A stretch of DNA of 64,000 bases. It comes from Lactarius indigo (lineage: Eukaryota; Basidiomycota; Agaricomycetes; Russulales; Russulaceae). Below, in pieces: positions 45,704 through 59,118 of the stretch. The DNA lies in assembly GCA_025766275.1 (NCBI GenBank), contig JAFKAC010000001.1, forward strand, positions 3,224,001-3,288,000. The letters run 5' to 3'. Each line of letters begins with the position of its first letter. Position 1 is the stretch's first letter. Below the pieces are notes generated by a model, which saw only the letters and a list, made by a program, of their open reading frames with translations, was not told where the DNA came from and did not search any database. A program made the translations under genes and the position numbers.

Positions 45704-48700
45704 GATGCCAACTAGACTTAGCAAGCGCCAACAGAGGGAGCTCCAGGAGCTCACACATGCCGATGAGATTGTACAGACAAGAGAATCCTCCGACGATGAA
45801 AATGTGCGATTTGCGTCTACTCATGGTCAGAGCGCATTCGCCGCAGTGAGTTGGAGTACTCTTATATGTGTTCATTGAATGAACTATGAGTGAGTAAAGC
45901 TTCTGGGTGGGGACGAGGACAGAGAGAAAACAGAAGAGGAGTCTGCTCCTGAAGGTGCCTCGCCCAAAGCAAAAAAGGTGGGTCCCAGCTGTGAACCGCG
46001 TACAATAGTACTTCTGACACGGGAGATAGAAGTCTAAGAAGAAGAAGAAGAAAGGGTTCTTAACTCCGGCTGACGTCGTTTCTCCCGTCGGAGAGTCGAG
46101 CAGTCTCACAGGATCGCCCACTGCGATAGCAGAAGCTCATGGCCTCTCGGACCCGTCCGCTTCTTCGCCATCGCAGGGCACCTCTAAAAAGGAGTGGAAA
46201 GCACTGAAAAAACAGAAAGCAAAGGCAAAGAGAGATGGAAACGACGAGTTTGACAAAGCCCTGGACGAAATTTCTATCAAGTAAGCTTCTAACAGTTCTC
46301 TTTACTGTTCCTGTGCGATTTTGACAGAGCACGTACATGCACAAGGTATCGCGATATGCACACCTCGAGCTCTGCTACCGTACAAGGAAAGGAGTTTTCT
46401 CCACGTTCCCTACATGAAGAGTGCTCTCGGTTATTGTCTGTCTCGCTTTCGCATCTCAACCCCGATGCCGAGATGCGCAAATTCTTCGGTGCAAAGGTTA
46501 TATCTGCTTCTAAGAACGAGTCAGGGTCTTCTTCCAGAACACGTCGCCAGCCGACAACTCAGCGCTCTAATCTGACGCGGCCTCGGTCGAACTGGTGGCC
46601 AGCAAAACTTCGTGAAGGACTCACTCTGCGACTTTTGACGGCTGACGAAGTCGCCGCGAAGACCACGCTTGCTCACCGGAATAACAACGAAGAGAGGTAC
46701 TGGACAGCAGAATATAGCAAAAGGTACAAAGGCGCAACACTCGCGTTCATGCAGACCGTCCTTTCAGGGGGTATGTTGTTTCTAGTTCCAGATTTGAGCG
46801 TGACCTCAGTTTTGAATGCCTGTCTCCCAGACCCTGAGGGCTTCTATGCTATATTACAGCACGTGCCTTGGCACGCTGACACTCTACTCCAGCTGGCGGA
46901 ACTCTACAGTCATCGTGAAGGTCAGCCGTTTGCACCGTATCGTATTTGATGTCAATTGTTGAGTGTTCTCAGAGCATAGCCAGGCGGCTGACTTCATAGA
47001 ACGTTCCCTGTTTACGTATGAACGTGCTTTCGTAGGAGCGTTCACGTTTACAAACGGGTTGAATCGACTTGATTTCGATCGAGTCGAGAATAGGCCATTC
47101 TACCTTGCTCTACATAGACACATCATGTATGTCAAACTTACCCAGCCCAACTCGCACGTTCCTCATCCCCCCGTCCCAGCGACTTGCAGAGGCGTGGTAT
47201 TTACAGAACTGCATTTGAGTTCGCAAGACTCCTCCTATCGCTTGACCCCTGGTCGGACCCACATGGGGTTTACTTACACCTTGATTTCTTGGCAATTAAA
47301 AGCGGCATGCATTCATGGCTTTTGTCGTTCTCCCAGCTGTTCGCACCCGTCGTCTCTAAGGCGTCGGAACTTGAGGAGTCTCAATCTAGCCAAATACCTG
47401 TCATTGCCCTACCTGGGTGGGCTTACGCTCGGGCGCTTGCCCTCAGGGCCGAAGGCGATGATCGCGCTTCCCAGGTGCGCCAAGGGTATCCATTGAGTTG
47501 ACGGAAACCTGATGCCGGGTACGCAGGTATTGAAACAAGCAGTGCTCGACTTTCCATCCGTAGTACCTCTCTTGGCGGACAAAGCCGAAATTGTATTGTC
47601 CGCAGAAGTGAGAAGTCAACCAGCTTTCCGAATACATACCCGAAATGAGTAAGTTAAGTTACTGCAACTTTCCCCCTTGATTACGTCTTTCCTAATACAT
47701 CACGAGCAGTAGCGGTTCGGTTGGAGAATCCTTACTGCATCTATTATCACTCATCTACGTCCAACGGTCGCATGCTCTCTGGAAGGACCCACTTAGGTCG
47801 TCTTGGTTCGCCGAGACCGTCACAGAACTGGTTCGAACGAGCCAACTTCCATCTAAGGTTACTTCCACCAAGGGATTCACTCGGATGCAGAACCTTATGG
47901 ACCGCAGCGGTAACTTTGAGTTGTCTATATACAGACATGTCGTTGTGCTTGGCCCTTCTGCTCAAACACTTCTCCATTTCATTCCGGCGGGCGTCATCAC
48001 CGGCAACAACTTGGCATGCGACCCGTTACCGCCGCCGAGCTCTCAAAGCCGATACAATGATGAATTTTTCCGTGGAGCCGAAGATGCATTTGCGACCTCC
48101 ATTCACCGCCGTCGCAGTGCCGCACAAACGCAACGCTTACTCGAACGGCTGATTCCCGATCCCACATTCAGGCGGCAATTGCAGGTATACCGGTGGCTTC
48201 GTCAGCGCTGTGCGCCCTCATTGATCGCTTCGTATCATAGGACTTCTTTGATGCGCATCCGCGTCTTCAGCAACTATTCCCTGGTGGCGTGATACAGTTC
48301 GCGCAACATGCCGGGAATATGCCCGAAGAGGCGTTGCAAGAATTCATGGTGAACGCACAGATAATGGAGGAAGCAGTAGCACAGGCCGCTCTTCCCCATG
48401 GAGAGATGCCCGGAGGACTTCCAGGAGCCAACTTTGTACAATTAGACTTTCCCGAGGAAGCCGACGTCGAAGACGCAGGACCTGCGCTAGCTAATGTGAG
48501 GGAAGCCATTCCTGCTGCGGGAAGAGCACTTCCAGCTCCAGGAGATGAAGAAGAAGCAGATGATGATGAAGACGAAGACGAAGACGTTGAGGAGGTAGGC
48601 ACTTTTATATCAGCTTACTGCAGCTCGTGCTGAGCGGTAACACCGTGACAGATTGCGCCGCTGCCTATTCGTGTCTTGCGTAATTTGGTTGGCCGATTCT

Positions 48701-48780
48701 GGGGTGGCACCAATGCCGAAGAGGAGGCCTCGTCAGATGAAGGATCACATAGGGAAATTGAGTTAGATGGTGTAGATTGA
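45704..48780 (+). CDS. TCF25: TCF25/Rqc1-like protein
   Basis: Homologue of TCF25/Nulp1, whose yeast counterpart Rqc1 belongs to the ribosome quality control complex with Ltn1 and promotes ubiquitination of stalled nascent chains. The start is MPTRLSKRQQRELQELTHAD, then a Lys-rich stretch (KKKKKGFLTPADVV, KKEWKALKKQKAKAKRD). The conserved core has MRKFFGAKVI, NWWPAKLREGLTLRLL, RYWTAEYSKRYKGATLAFMQ, DPEGFYAILQHVPWHADTLL, FIERSLFTYERAFVGAFTF, FYLALHRHI, GIYRTAFEFARLLLSLDPWS and LHLDFLAIKSGMHSWLLSF. The C-terminal part includes SLLHLLSLIYVQRSHALWKD, an acidic run near 48545-48595 and a final VLRNLVGRFWGGTNAEEE, ending ELDGVD. The exons splice in phase with no break found. SMN starts about 180 bases downstream on the same strand. 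Confidence 0.9.
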
Positions 48781-48958
48781 ATGTGGCTAGTGGTGGCATT
48801 ACAGCAGTAGCGCGACGAAATAGCTCCTAACCCAAATTCGGGGTTCGTTAGGGCGTGAGCCTGCAGACTGAATATTCCCTCCACATTTACTCTTCATCGG
48901 ACATACACATCGCCGGTCTTTTTGACCTTCACTCTAGCAGGGAGGTCGTGCGTCTCTC

Positions 48959-49861
48959 ATGGGTCCTCACGTCAACCATTCTCTTCCAGGCCCTGGTCCC
49001 GCAAAGAAGCGCAAGCACGGTCCTAGTTCGCAGCGTCATTGGGATGATCCTGAACAGCAATCCAGTACGCTACCATACGACGAAGATGATGTTGAGAATA
49101 TAAAAGAAGACGACGATGACGACGATATGGAAGAGGGGGAGGAGGAGAGCCGTGAGTTAACGCACGACGAGATCTGGGACGACTCTGCATTGATTGCCGC
49201 ATGGGAGTCTGCAACGGCTGAATACGAAGTAACTATACTCGTATCCTTGACCCATGATTTTTCTGACTTGTGCACGCTACCAACAGGCTTATCACGGTAA
49301 GGGAAAAGAATGGAAACAAGAACCCGTGAAGAGGTCGCCATTGTTAGTATCGAACCACTTCTTGGAATCTCGACTAACACATCTAGACAGATGGTATAAC
49401 GTTCCTCCAGATCCATCTAAGCTTAGAAAATCTGCGCTGGTTCCGCAAGATCCTCCTCAAACTACGCAACCAGACCCCGAAAATTCGCACCCTCTCAATT
49501 TTGACACATTCGTGCCAAGCCATGACCCTAGTCTCGCACATGCGCCACAACTTGGATCGGAACCAAATGGTATTTCGCCTGTTCCTGGAGAGCATGTAAG
49601 CCGTGATGAGGCATTTAATCGCGCATTGGGTGCGATGTACTGGGCCGGCTATTGGACTGCGATGTATCACGTATGTCTACCGAATTAGTTGGCTTGCCCG
49701 GTTTTGTGCTCACATGAATTTTACAGAGTCATCAACGAAGCAATGGAGAAGGGGTCGAAAATGATGCGGTAACGAACGGCTACCATGAGAGCCTGGGAAA
49801 AGCTGAGAACGCGGAGGACGATGATGAGGACGAGGAGTTGTTGGTTTCGACACAGAGGTGA
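48959..49861 (+). CDS. SMN1: SMN-like survival motor neuron protein
   Basis: Fungal homologue of SMN, the core of the SMN complex that loads Sm rings on spliceosomal snRNAs. The Gemin2-binding motif lies in THDEIWDDSALIAAWESA, followed across introns by AYHGKGKEWKQEPVKRSPL and WYNVPPDPSKLRKS. The C-terminal oligomerisation YG-box-like helix is DEAFNRALGAMYWAGYWTAM plus YHSHQ. Between them is a disordered acidic and proline-containing linker; there is no Tudor domain, as in fission yeast Smn1. It is short (about 240 residues spliced). Start ATG at 48959, MGPHVNHSLPGPGPAKKRKH, contains a basic KKRK patch. It is tightly packed between TCF25 and URB1. Confidence 0.85.
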
Positions 49862-50035
49862 GTGCGGTAGTAAAGTTAGCTACTTAAAAATGTCCAAGAG
49901 TGCTATTATGATATGTGGAAAGCGACTTTGGTGGTATAAAAGATGGCGGAGATCTCGATTGACTCGGAGCGGCTTTGCTCGGTCCGTTCACCAGTTCTCG
50001 ACGCTGTTTACCAGACAGCCATTCTAGGCGTGGTT

Positions 50036-53000
50036 ATGCCTACAAAAAACGCGCGGGGTGACGCCCGATCGACAAAACGCGTCAAGCTTGATGCTGCATC
50101 AAGCAATCCCTACCGTTACAGTGACGGTGCAGATATCGAGCGCCGTTTACAGGCCCAGACAGATGACGATCTTTTAGCAGGTGAGTTCTCTTCTGTATTC
50201 TACATGTCGGGGCTTCCAACACCCACTTTTTCGTAGCACTTGCTGCGCTTCGCAACCAGCTTACTATCAAAGCTGGCGAGGGACCAATACAGCCCCAAGA
50301 TGAGCGGTTGGCTCTCGCACACAGTTGGCTGGAGGCCTTTCCTGGTGCCCAGAGCGTCTTCGCTATATGGGAAAGGACCACAGAGGTATTTCGACGTCTC
50401 TAATGCGCCAGTTTTATCTTGTGCTGAAATGTTCTAGCGGCAAATGTCTCTTATCGCGCTGTTGGTCTCAGTACTATCATCCCTTCTGACAATCCTGTCA
50501 ACTCAGTACACTCACCACAAACTAGGTCAACCTATCCTCAAGACGCTCTTATCTCCAGATTATCTCTTTTACTTGAACTCCTATCTAACTGGCTCTCATA
50601 ATGAACTTATTATTGCGAGCCTGAAGCTTTTCAGCACGATGTCTGCGTTTGGCGGAGGTTGTGAAAAGAGAGGCGTCTTGGAAGGATTCTCTTGGGATAA
50701 CAAAGTGTGTCATCTCTATCTTGTTCTTCGTTTGTGACCTTTGTCCTAGGGGCTTCATAAACTTCTGTCTATGAGACGCAGAGCGAAGGCTGGGTCTGTC
50801 AATGTGCTTGTTGTACCAGGTTTGTGAGTTCTTGTCGATTTGGAAAGTTACTGAAACGTTAATTTCCGTTTCTCCTAGATATTCGTACTTTATACGTTCT
50901 GTTTATTCTCTCCTTTGTCGACAGTTCAGCAACTAGTTCGCTGAAATCCTCGTTCTTGGAACAGCGACAAGACGCATTTCGCTCGATTTTGGCGGGTCTT
51001 GACCAAGACCCGTATTCTTTAGCCAGAAGAATTTTGGAGGTCGCATGGGTAGGAATTTGGCTAGATCCAAAAATCAAAAGGACCTCGAAAGTAAACGTTT
51101 TCAACGAGAAGAGCCTGTATCATGTACGTCAAATGAACACCCTGTTCTACACGACTTCATGGGTTGATAGATTACGAGACTTTACGACCGTTCTGTCGGC
51201 GAAGGATCCGACGACCAAATCCCAGCCGATCTCGCGCACCATTTCCTTCTCGCTATCTGCACACATCCTGGTGTCGGTGTATGCTTCAAAGATCGCGGGT
51301 GGTATCCACGCGAAACTGAGGAAGAGTCAAAAGTCACCCAGAGCGACAATAACGAAACGGCTCCGAAAAACGCCCGCATCTACAACAAGATATTGTCACA
51401 CCTCCTCAAGTCTTTGAAAGTCAACGAAGACCCACGTCAACAAGAACTCGCTTTGAGAATTATGTCTGCCTGCCCTGAACTTGTTAGCGGGTACGTGATG
51501 TCTCTTGGAAGCCTTTCACAACGTTTGATGAAGTCTAGGTATTGGTCATCGGCTTCTTTGGCCCTTGAGCCTCGACTGTCGTCCAAGTGGATCGCAAACA
51601 TCGCCTTTTTCGGAAACGTCATTTCGCTACCTGTCCCAGAGCCGTCATTTTTTTTAGCAGGAGGTTCCTTGTATCAGCCCACTCCACCTCCTCTAACTGC
51701 TTTTATCGAAAACGTTTTTCCCTCCGTCAATACCAAGGCCCACTTTTCGCGTGGTCTGCTGTTGGCCTCTCCTTTAGTGCAACATTGTACTGCCCTGGCA
51801 TTGGGGAAGTGTCTTTCGAAGTATTCAGAACTCCTCAGGGTTATGCGTAAGGTTGAGAGCGTGCTCGAAGAAGACGAACACAGTGGGCAGTGGAAGAAAC
51901 GGAGGCATGAACTCGAACGTGAGGCCCGCCGACGAGTTCCCGACTTTCAAGTGGTCATCGCCTTTTCTCAAAAATCCGGGGAGCATGTTGATGTTCAATC
52001 GACTTCAAGTGATGTGGCTGCGAAGAGCATAGCGCCTAACAAGGTGCGCGCAGCAATGCTTGCGGAGAGCTCGATCCGATTGCTGTGGCTCTATCATCTG
52101 TGCTTTCCATCCGTGGTCGCGGAGGCGCGTTTCGATGTAGGGAAAACACTGCAGAGCTCATTCGGCGACGTTGGGACGGACAGTGTCGTCGATCCCACTT
52201 CGGGATTGGACACCCTGCGGCGGCTGCATGTTCTTCGCTTACTGAAGGAAAGCGACCAATTTTTATGGACCGGCAAGTCCGGTGAGTTTTGCACTGACGG
52301 TGGTGCAACCGAATCTAGGCTAACAGCGATAGGCAATCGCTCATACATCAACATCCTACTGAGTGCGTACGTTTCTATGGGCGTCGCTACGGTCCGAGAC
52401 GTGATTGGGAGCCTTTTGCGGCGTCTCCTCTCGGAAAGTATACTCTTCGAGCACGATCCGGAAGAAGTCTATTTCTGGTTGTCATCCTTACCAACCGCCG
52501 CACGCTCGAAATGTGCAGGGGCCCCAGACGGAGCCCCTTTATTGGACGAACAGGCCGTGGTCATCAACCTCCTTGACGATTGCATACAACTCTGCCTCAA
52601 GACACCTTATGGCTACATTGAAGAGGTCACTGTTCTCAGTCGTAGATCAACCGCGAACAACGATTATCAAGATGGGGGTAATGTCCCGAGTCCGCTTCTC
52701 GCAACTATCATGGAGCAAGTTTTCGCTAAGGTTTCAGGCAATCTCCTACGCCCATTAGACGTACTGGTCATCGTGTCATTCGTGCGGAAACTTCTAGTCC
52801 GACTATCAGGGAGGCAAGGCTCCATAATGTTATTGGTTCCCTTCTCGGAACGACTCGCTTCGTTACCATTCGATGATGACTTGACGGAAGAGCACACGAC
52901 TGTCAGAAGAGCGGTCGCGCGGGAGATTTCAACCTTGAATGAACTACCTCCTCTTACTTCGCGACCCAACTGCGATCACATCGTCACTAAGAAGTTCGTC

Positions 53001-56000
53001 CTCTTCCGTAACAGACTATTTAAATCGTGTCGAGAACATGCCAATTCGTGCGGGGCACCTTTTCCTGCTCATATGTTTTACTCACCTAACGTTGCTAGCA
53101 ACATCGAACGCGTTGTGTCAGAGTTCAGCCCTTGAACTCATTGACTGCGCACGCCCGATTGATGCTCCACTCTGGAGAGAGGCTATCATGCGGCTGATCT
53201 CAACTATATCGCGCATACGTCGACTGACAGTTGGTGAACTTTTGAGATATTTGGACCCGGGACAAAGACTGCTTCAGGATCCTACCTTCTTCGTACTTTT
53301 GAAACAGACATGTCCCAAGTAAGTTGCAATCTCACCCGCCCGTAGAACTTTACCCATACCCGAAAAAGGATCCCATTCGACTGGGCGTTCATCCAGTGTG
53401 GCCCAGAACAGTTGTCCGAAGCCGAATATCGGGACAGTCTCACCAATGCTATCTTTGATGATCCGCAACCACTTTTCGAAGCAAAGGCGGCGCTCAACGT
53501 GATTGGGTACCGCTTACTTCCTCAGCAGGCACACTCAACTATCGTCAGCGGTGTCCTGTTGTTGATCGCGGACATAATGCAAGCAGGGAAAAGCAGTCTA
53601 CCCATAGGCGACTTCGTAGGTCTCAAGGAGCACCTATTTGGGATGGTCCCGATAAGCACCTTGCTAACATCGTCGGCGATCAACGCAGAGATGACTGAGA
53701 AAGGTATTAACTAAAAACTCCATAGGGGGCACGTATCTTACGCTAAGTTTCGCAGGAATACGACCTATCCTCATCTCGGCAGTGGATCAAACCGACATTT
53801 TAGACCGTATCCTGGTATCGCCTTTTAGTTCGCATTGGGCCATAATCTCTGCATCGACTTCACGTTTTGATAACCTCGCCCAAGTATGAGCCAATTGCTA
53901 CCCTCATCCAGCTCGTTTTGACTTGTCTAGATTACCTTTTGGCTTCCATTCATGACTCATGAAGAAGTCCTTTCCGTCCTCGACCAGGCCCTCTTAGACT
54001 TCGATGCCACTATGGGAAACGAGGGTATCAAAAATCTTCTCCAAGCAGTTTTCTCCGCGATCGAGCGGCACATTGACACCGACGACGTCCCTGGTCTTCG
54101 CTCACGTCTTCCGCAGTTCGTGTCCCTGTATTCCGCACAACCGGACTGGCATCTGTTGGAGAGCCTGATTACCAGAGCAATAAACTCTGCGTCTCCAGCT
54201 TGGATTGACGGTGTGCCCCATAGCGTCAACGCCTCATCCGCCCTAGAGCCGCTTGTCCTCACGTCGTGTTCTCGCTGGTCAAGGCGCCTAACGGTCGAAA
54301 GCGAAAGCCTTGATGTCAGCATGTTCCTCAAGCTCCCCGAATGGACACCGCAAAGCGTGTCTGTAATCAAAAACTTGATCTATGCCAGCGAGAATGCAAG
54401 AAACTCCAGCCGCACGTTCTTAGAGTCAAAAGCGTCGCTAAACCGACCAGCCTCGCATCTCGCTCCTATTATATGGTCTTGGCTCGATGCGGAGGGCTGC
54501 AACGACATCAGATCGAGCAGAACTATGGAGGAAACATCTCAACAAACTTGCGGCGGGTATCATAAACACCAGTGCTCCTCGCCACCATCGCATTACTTAT
54601 GGACGCGCCATCCGAACAATGTTCGAGAAGCTGCCATCCTTGTGTTCCGAGTTCTCCTTGGATCTCTTGGCCTGTATCAAAGGCATGCCTAAGGACACGT
54701 TGACGGCTGAAGTGCTAAAGCTGGGGAGACGCTTGGTCGGGATTTTACCTCAGGAAGACGATGGTTTCGCCTCTACCCTCCTAGAGCATGCATTGAGTTG
54801 GGTGGCCCGATCCTTTGCGGGCTCTGATGCCTTAGACAGTGAGGTCGTAAGAGCTTTAGGTACGATCTTTGTTAACTCAACTACCGACACGAGTTAATTT
54901 GAGCAGCGAGCCTTGTAAAGTGTTTCCCCAGTATCAAGCCGCACCTCACCGACGCAGTTCTTACGGCGTTGATTCAGAATCGCCTGTCTGATAAAAGGGC
55001 ACTCAACTTTGTTCTGGATCTGACTTCTATTACACAACTAAAGGTTAGTCACCCCCTCACTTCGGGTTGATAGATCCCTGACTGGGGAGATCCAGCCACT
55101 TCTAGTCAACCGACATCTCCAAGGCATCATCCAGCATGCTGAATTTTTATAAACACACTGAGACGACTGCGGCTCCCAGGGATGCCGTGGTCCAGCTTGT
55201 TCACTTACTCTTTCTGAAATACCCAACGAATACCTGCCAACCTAGTCACGTTCTTCCTCTTTCTTCCATTTACGGTGGCACGTTATTGACCTCTGACCGC
55301 CGGCTCCTTAATATCTTCTGTCTTTTTGAGGAGACCAAAAAAATGTCCGCGGCGTCTTTGTTGACGCGCGCCGTTTCAGGGGCAGAAAACGCGTTGGACG
55401 CTATATTGAGCCTCGACCCCGTTGCCGTTTTTCGGACTTGTCTCGTGTTCCCTTCCTGGAGGAAGTTAGATGATCTCGAACACCACCTTGACGTCACCCA
55501 CCCGCTCGATGCTCGCCTTTATGACCCCGTCTTCGTTACCTTGCTTATGGCCCATGTGCTGGATGTCCAACGGCCGTCGTCTACCGTGGAATGGGTCCGC
55601 CTATTCCGAACTAATGCCGTCAGCCTACTCATTCGGTCGCTCTCGTCTCAAAACGTTTTACTTCGTAACACATGTGTCTGCCAGATCAGCGCCATCGTGA
55701 ACGCTCTTGAGGTACTTTTTTTTACACAGCCTCTTTGGCAACTAAACTTTGACCCACCCTGAACAGAGTGCAGATATGCAGGAAAAGCCTCATGTCTTCT
55801 ATATTTTGCATATGCTGAAGGATACCTTCAAGGAATCGCCCAAAGAGAGCACTTCTTTGAGACTACCGTCGTTTACGACCTTGCTCCTTTCACACGCCCT
55901 CCGCGGCGTTTTCTACCCGGAAAACTTCATTTATCCTCTTACTGCTCGCTTCCTTCTTCAGCGACCGGAGCTGGACATAACTGACGTTCCGATGTTATAT

Positions 56001-56950
56001 GCCATGCTGTATAGCAGCTCCGACGATTGGAAAAAGGAACGCAGCTGGATTTTGAAATTTATCGCTGATGCTATGCTTAGCGCCGGGGAAGAGGAGTGGA
56101 AGGTTTTTAGACGGAGGCATACTTGGGATTTGTTGGCCAGCCTGTTCCAGGGCAGCGGGGGGAAAGACCGAGCCCTTAGAAATGAAATCCTTGAGGCGCG
56201 TCACCCTCTTCATTTTCTTTGTCAGTCAACTGGCTAACTCCAAAAAGGTCTTACTCAATCTCACGAACAGCAGGCGGATCGTCACGTCCCTCGTACTCAA
56301 GTCGGGACTCCTGTCGTGGATCGAGACGATGCTTCTAGTCCCGCAAGATGGCGAAGTCTTGTCCTGGATGAGAGCATTGGAGAATATTCTCGACGTTGTC
56401 GACGCCGCGAAGATGGAGTCATCGACTGGCGGCGAATGGCGCGCAGCAATTGGGAGATGCATGAGTTCCCTGCAAGGAAACACTGGTAAGTACCCACGGC
56501 ATCACTACGAATTGCTGACTGATCACCCCACCAGCGTCACCTTCTTTCCTCGCGGGCCTTCAGCTGAAGTCGCGGATTGTCGCCAAACTGAGCCTGCTTC
56601 CAGGTCCCACCATCCCTGCTTTTGACGTCCTCCTGTCTCAATGTCTCGTTGGTCTTCGCCATCTGGAGAAGAATCTGATCCTCCCCGAGTTCTCGTTTTC
56701 GATTCGGTCGCCTCCAAGGCGGCGACACACGTCATACAGTTCTCGCGAGGAAGGCACGCCTGAGGCTCACGATCTCTGGGGCGAAGCAGTTGTCAGCTTA
56801 TGGCGGGCTTCGACGACATCAGGGGGCTCTCAGGAGGCATGGGACGAACTTACTCCCAGGGTACTCATTTGGAACATGTTGGTAGATGGTGAAGACCCGT
56901 CGGCGGAATGGGCGCGGAGAGAAGTCGTTCGGAATATGACCACAAATTGA
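50036..56950 (+). CDS. URB1: Urb1/Npa1 nucleolar pre-ribosomal-associated protein, two frame breaks
   Basis: Very large helical-repeat nucleolar protein of the Npa1 complex needed early in 60S subunit assembly. The start is MPTKNARGDARSTKRVKLDA (an upstream in-frame Met at 49942 exists). Segments such as LAHSWLEAFPGAQSVFAIWE, TTERQMSLIALLVSVLSSLL, LKTLLSPDYLFYLNSYLTGS, EQRQDAFRSILAGLDQDPYS, LARRILEVAWVGIWLDPKIK, PELVSGYWSSASLALEPRLS, SSKWIANIAFFGNVISLPVP and SPLVQHCTALALGKCLSKYS match the family. Many short introns join in phase. Frame breaks occur at 53129-53131 (CCC, before LELIDCARPIDAPLW) and 54494-54496 (GGG, before AATTSDRAELWRKHL); removing one base restores the frame at each, and no GT donor lies close by at the second. 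Both look like sequence errors. The C-terminus ends REVVRNMTTN. It converges with ADE2. Confidence 0.88.
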
Positions 56951-57145
56951 TGTGTGTAGTTTCCTATTTTTCCGATGGACAGCTGTATAGCATACGTGGG
57001 AGAATGCAGTGAAAATGCAAGTTTGATCAGATCCCTCCACTGGGCCAAAGTCCAATGTGAAGTCGGAAGCGACAGTTGTGGTTTCTCAAATCGTCTTCTC
57101 GTGATACAGTTTATACAACGTCTTCATGATGGCATCTTTCGGTCA
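56951..57145. terminator. Convergent 3' region URB1/ADE2
   Basis: About 195 bases between the stop codons of two convergent genes, so both poly(A) sites lie close together here. No specific signal can be named with confidence. Confidence 0.35.
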
Positions 57146-59118
57146 TTAGGTGCTCTCCACTTTGTATGACTCCCAGCCAATTCTTTCCAACCTCTCCACT
57201 TTACCCAACACTTCCTTTTCTAGTCCTTTCAGGTAGTCTTCCATTTCTCGCACTAAGCTCGGGTTACCCGCTGCAAGAATGCGCACAGCGAGCAGCCCCG
57301 CGTTTGTCCCGTTGTTGATAGCGACGGTTGCCACTGGGATCCCGCGCTGAAAAAAAAGGTGATATCGCGTGGATCAGTACCAACAGTCCGAGCGAGTGAG
57401 ATTACGGCTGCCACCCACAGGCATCTGCACGATACTGTGCAGTGAGTCGACGCCGTCAAGCGAGCTCCCTTTAACGGGGACGCCGATGACGGGTAGCGCA
57501 GTCATCGCGGCGACCATCCCCGGCAGGTGCGCGGCACCGCCAGCCCCGGCCACGATCACCCGGAGCCCGCGTGGCGCTGCAGATCGAGCGTACGCGACAA
57601 GCCTGTCGGGCGTGCGGTGTGCAGAGACGATCGTCAGCTCGTACGGCACGCGGAAACGGTCGAGAATGTGTGCGGCGGGGAGCATCACGGGCAGGTCCGA
57701 GTCCGAGCCCATGATGACCCCGATCAAGGGCTGCTCATGCGAGTGGCCTACGCCGAGCTCAGGCCCGGCAAGGCACGTGCGAGTCGAGGTCGTCGTCATC
57801 GTCGCGGTCTGGGAGATGCTGAAGGAGCTGGCGGAGTCGGGCGCTGATTTCGGCGTCCGAGTTGGCGGTCACGGTTACGTGGCCCATTTTGCGGCCCTTG
57901 CGGCACTCGGCCTTGCCATAGAGGTGCACGCTCGCACCGGGCACGGAGAGGGCGAGCTTGGCGAAGTTGGTGAGCTCCGACATGTCGTTCGACACACCGA
58001 GGATGTTGAGCATGGCTGCGGAAGGAACTTTGAGGGCGGTCGAGCCGATGGGGAGCGCGAGGATGGCGCGGAGGTGGTTTTCGTATTGTGAGGTCTCGCA
58101 TGCTTCGATGGTGTAGTGACCTGAATTGTGAGGTCGAGGTGCGATCTCGTTCACGAGAATTTGACCTGGACGACGCCGTTTGGCGCACAATGCTTCCAGG
58201 TGTGAATGTAGACGCACCACCTGCCAAGAGAAACATCTCCACGCAGAATACGCCCGCTCCACTCAGAGATTTGACAGCCGTTTCTGCGATGTCGCGAGCC
58301 CTCGCCAATAGGCCAGCATCTCGACTCCGGAGGGGGGCGAACACCAAGTGACAGATGTTGTCCTTGTGGACCGTCTCGACGACTGGATAAGAAAAAGTGT
58401 CCCCAGTCGCAGTTCGCACCACCATAACAGCGATCTCTTTGGTAAACGAAACCCATTTCTCGGCGTAGAGGGGCCGTCCGCCTAGAGCATTGAGAGCGTC
58501 CTGAATTTGCGAGAGCTCGCGGAGCACGTAATTCCCGCGCCCATCGTATGCCAGCGTCCTGCTTTTGAGCATCAAGGGGAGGCCAAGAACCCCAGCTACA
58601 CTTGTGATTGCTTGGTCTGTCGAATCTACAGGGAGGAACCCTGCAACGGGAAGGGAAAGAGACTGAAGGTGCTCCTTCTGACGGAACTTATCCTGGATGA
58701 TGCGGATGGCCGATGGACTTGGGTGCACCTCCACTCCATGGCTACTCTGTACCTCTTCAAGCACATCCACGTTGACGTGTTCTATCTCGACGGTCAAGAC
58801 ATCGACCTTGGTGGCGAGCTCGCGAATTTTGTCAGAATCGACAAACGAGCCATCGACGTGAGTACGGTGAGGCGCTGTCGGTGCAACGACCTGCTTTGCG
58901 GGTGCGTGGGCGCCAATGTCTAGGATAACTACCGGTATGTTCAATAGAGACGCTGAGGCAGCCAGCATGCGGCCAAGCTGGCCTCCCCCTGTGACGGGAA
59001 GATTGTCATTAAAATTCAGCAGAGGAGCACGGGTCTAAAGACAATGATATGAGTACTTGGTATAAGGACAGCTGGGATACGCACCCCCACCTAAGATGCC
59101 GATCACTTTCTGGTCCAT
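57146..59118 (-). CDS. ADE2: Phosphoribosylaminoimidazole carboxylase (Ade2)
   Basis: De novo purine biosynthesis enzyme converting AIR to CAIR, the classic fungal fusion of an N-terminal PurK-like ATP-grasp domain and a C-terminal PurE domain. The start [11 protein letters not shown] splices into [20 protein letters not shown]. The ATP-grasp part shows [56 protein letters not shown] and, after an intron, [21 protein letters not shown] short acidic linker ([11 protein letters not shown]) leads to PurE with [27 protein letters not shown] and [20 protein letters not shown], then [20 protein letters not shown] and [20 protein letters not shown]. The protein ends [10 protein letters not shown]. 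All core motifs are present, so it should be functional. Confidence 0.95.
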
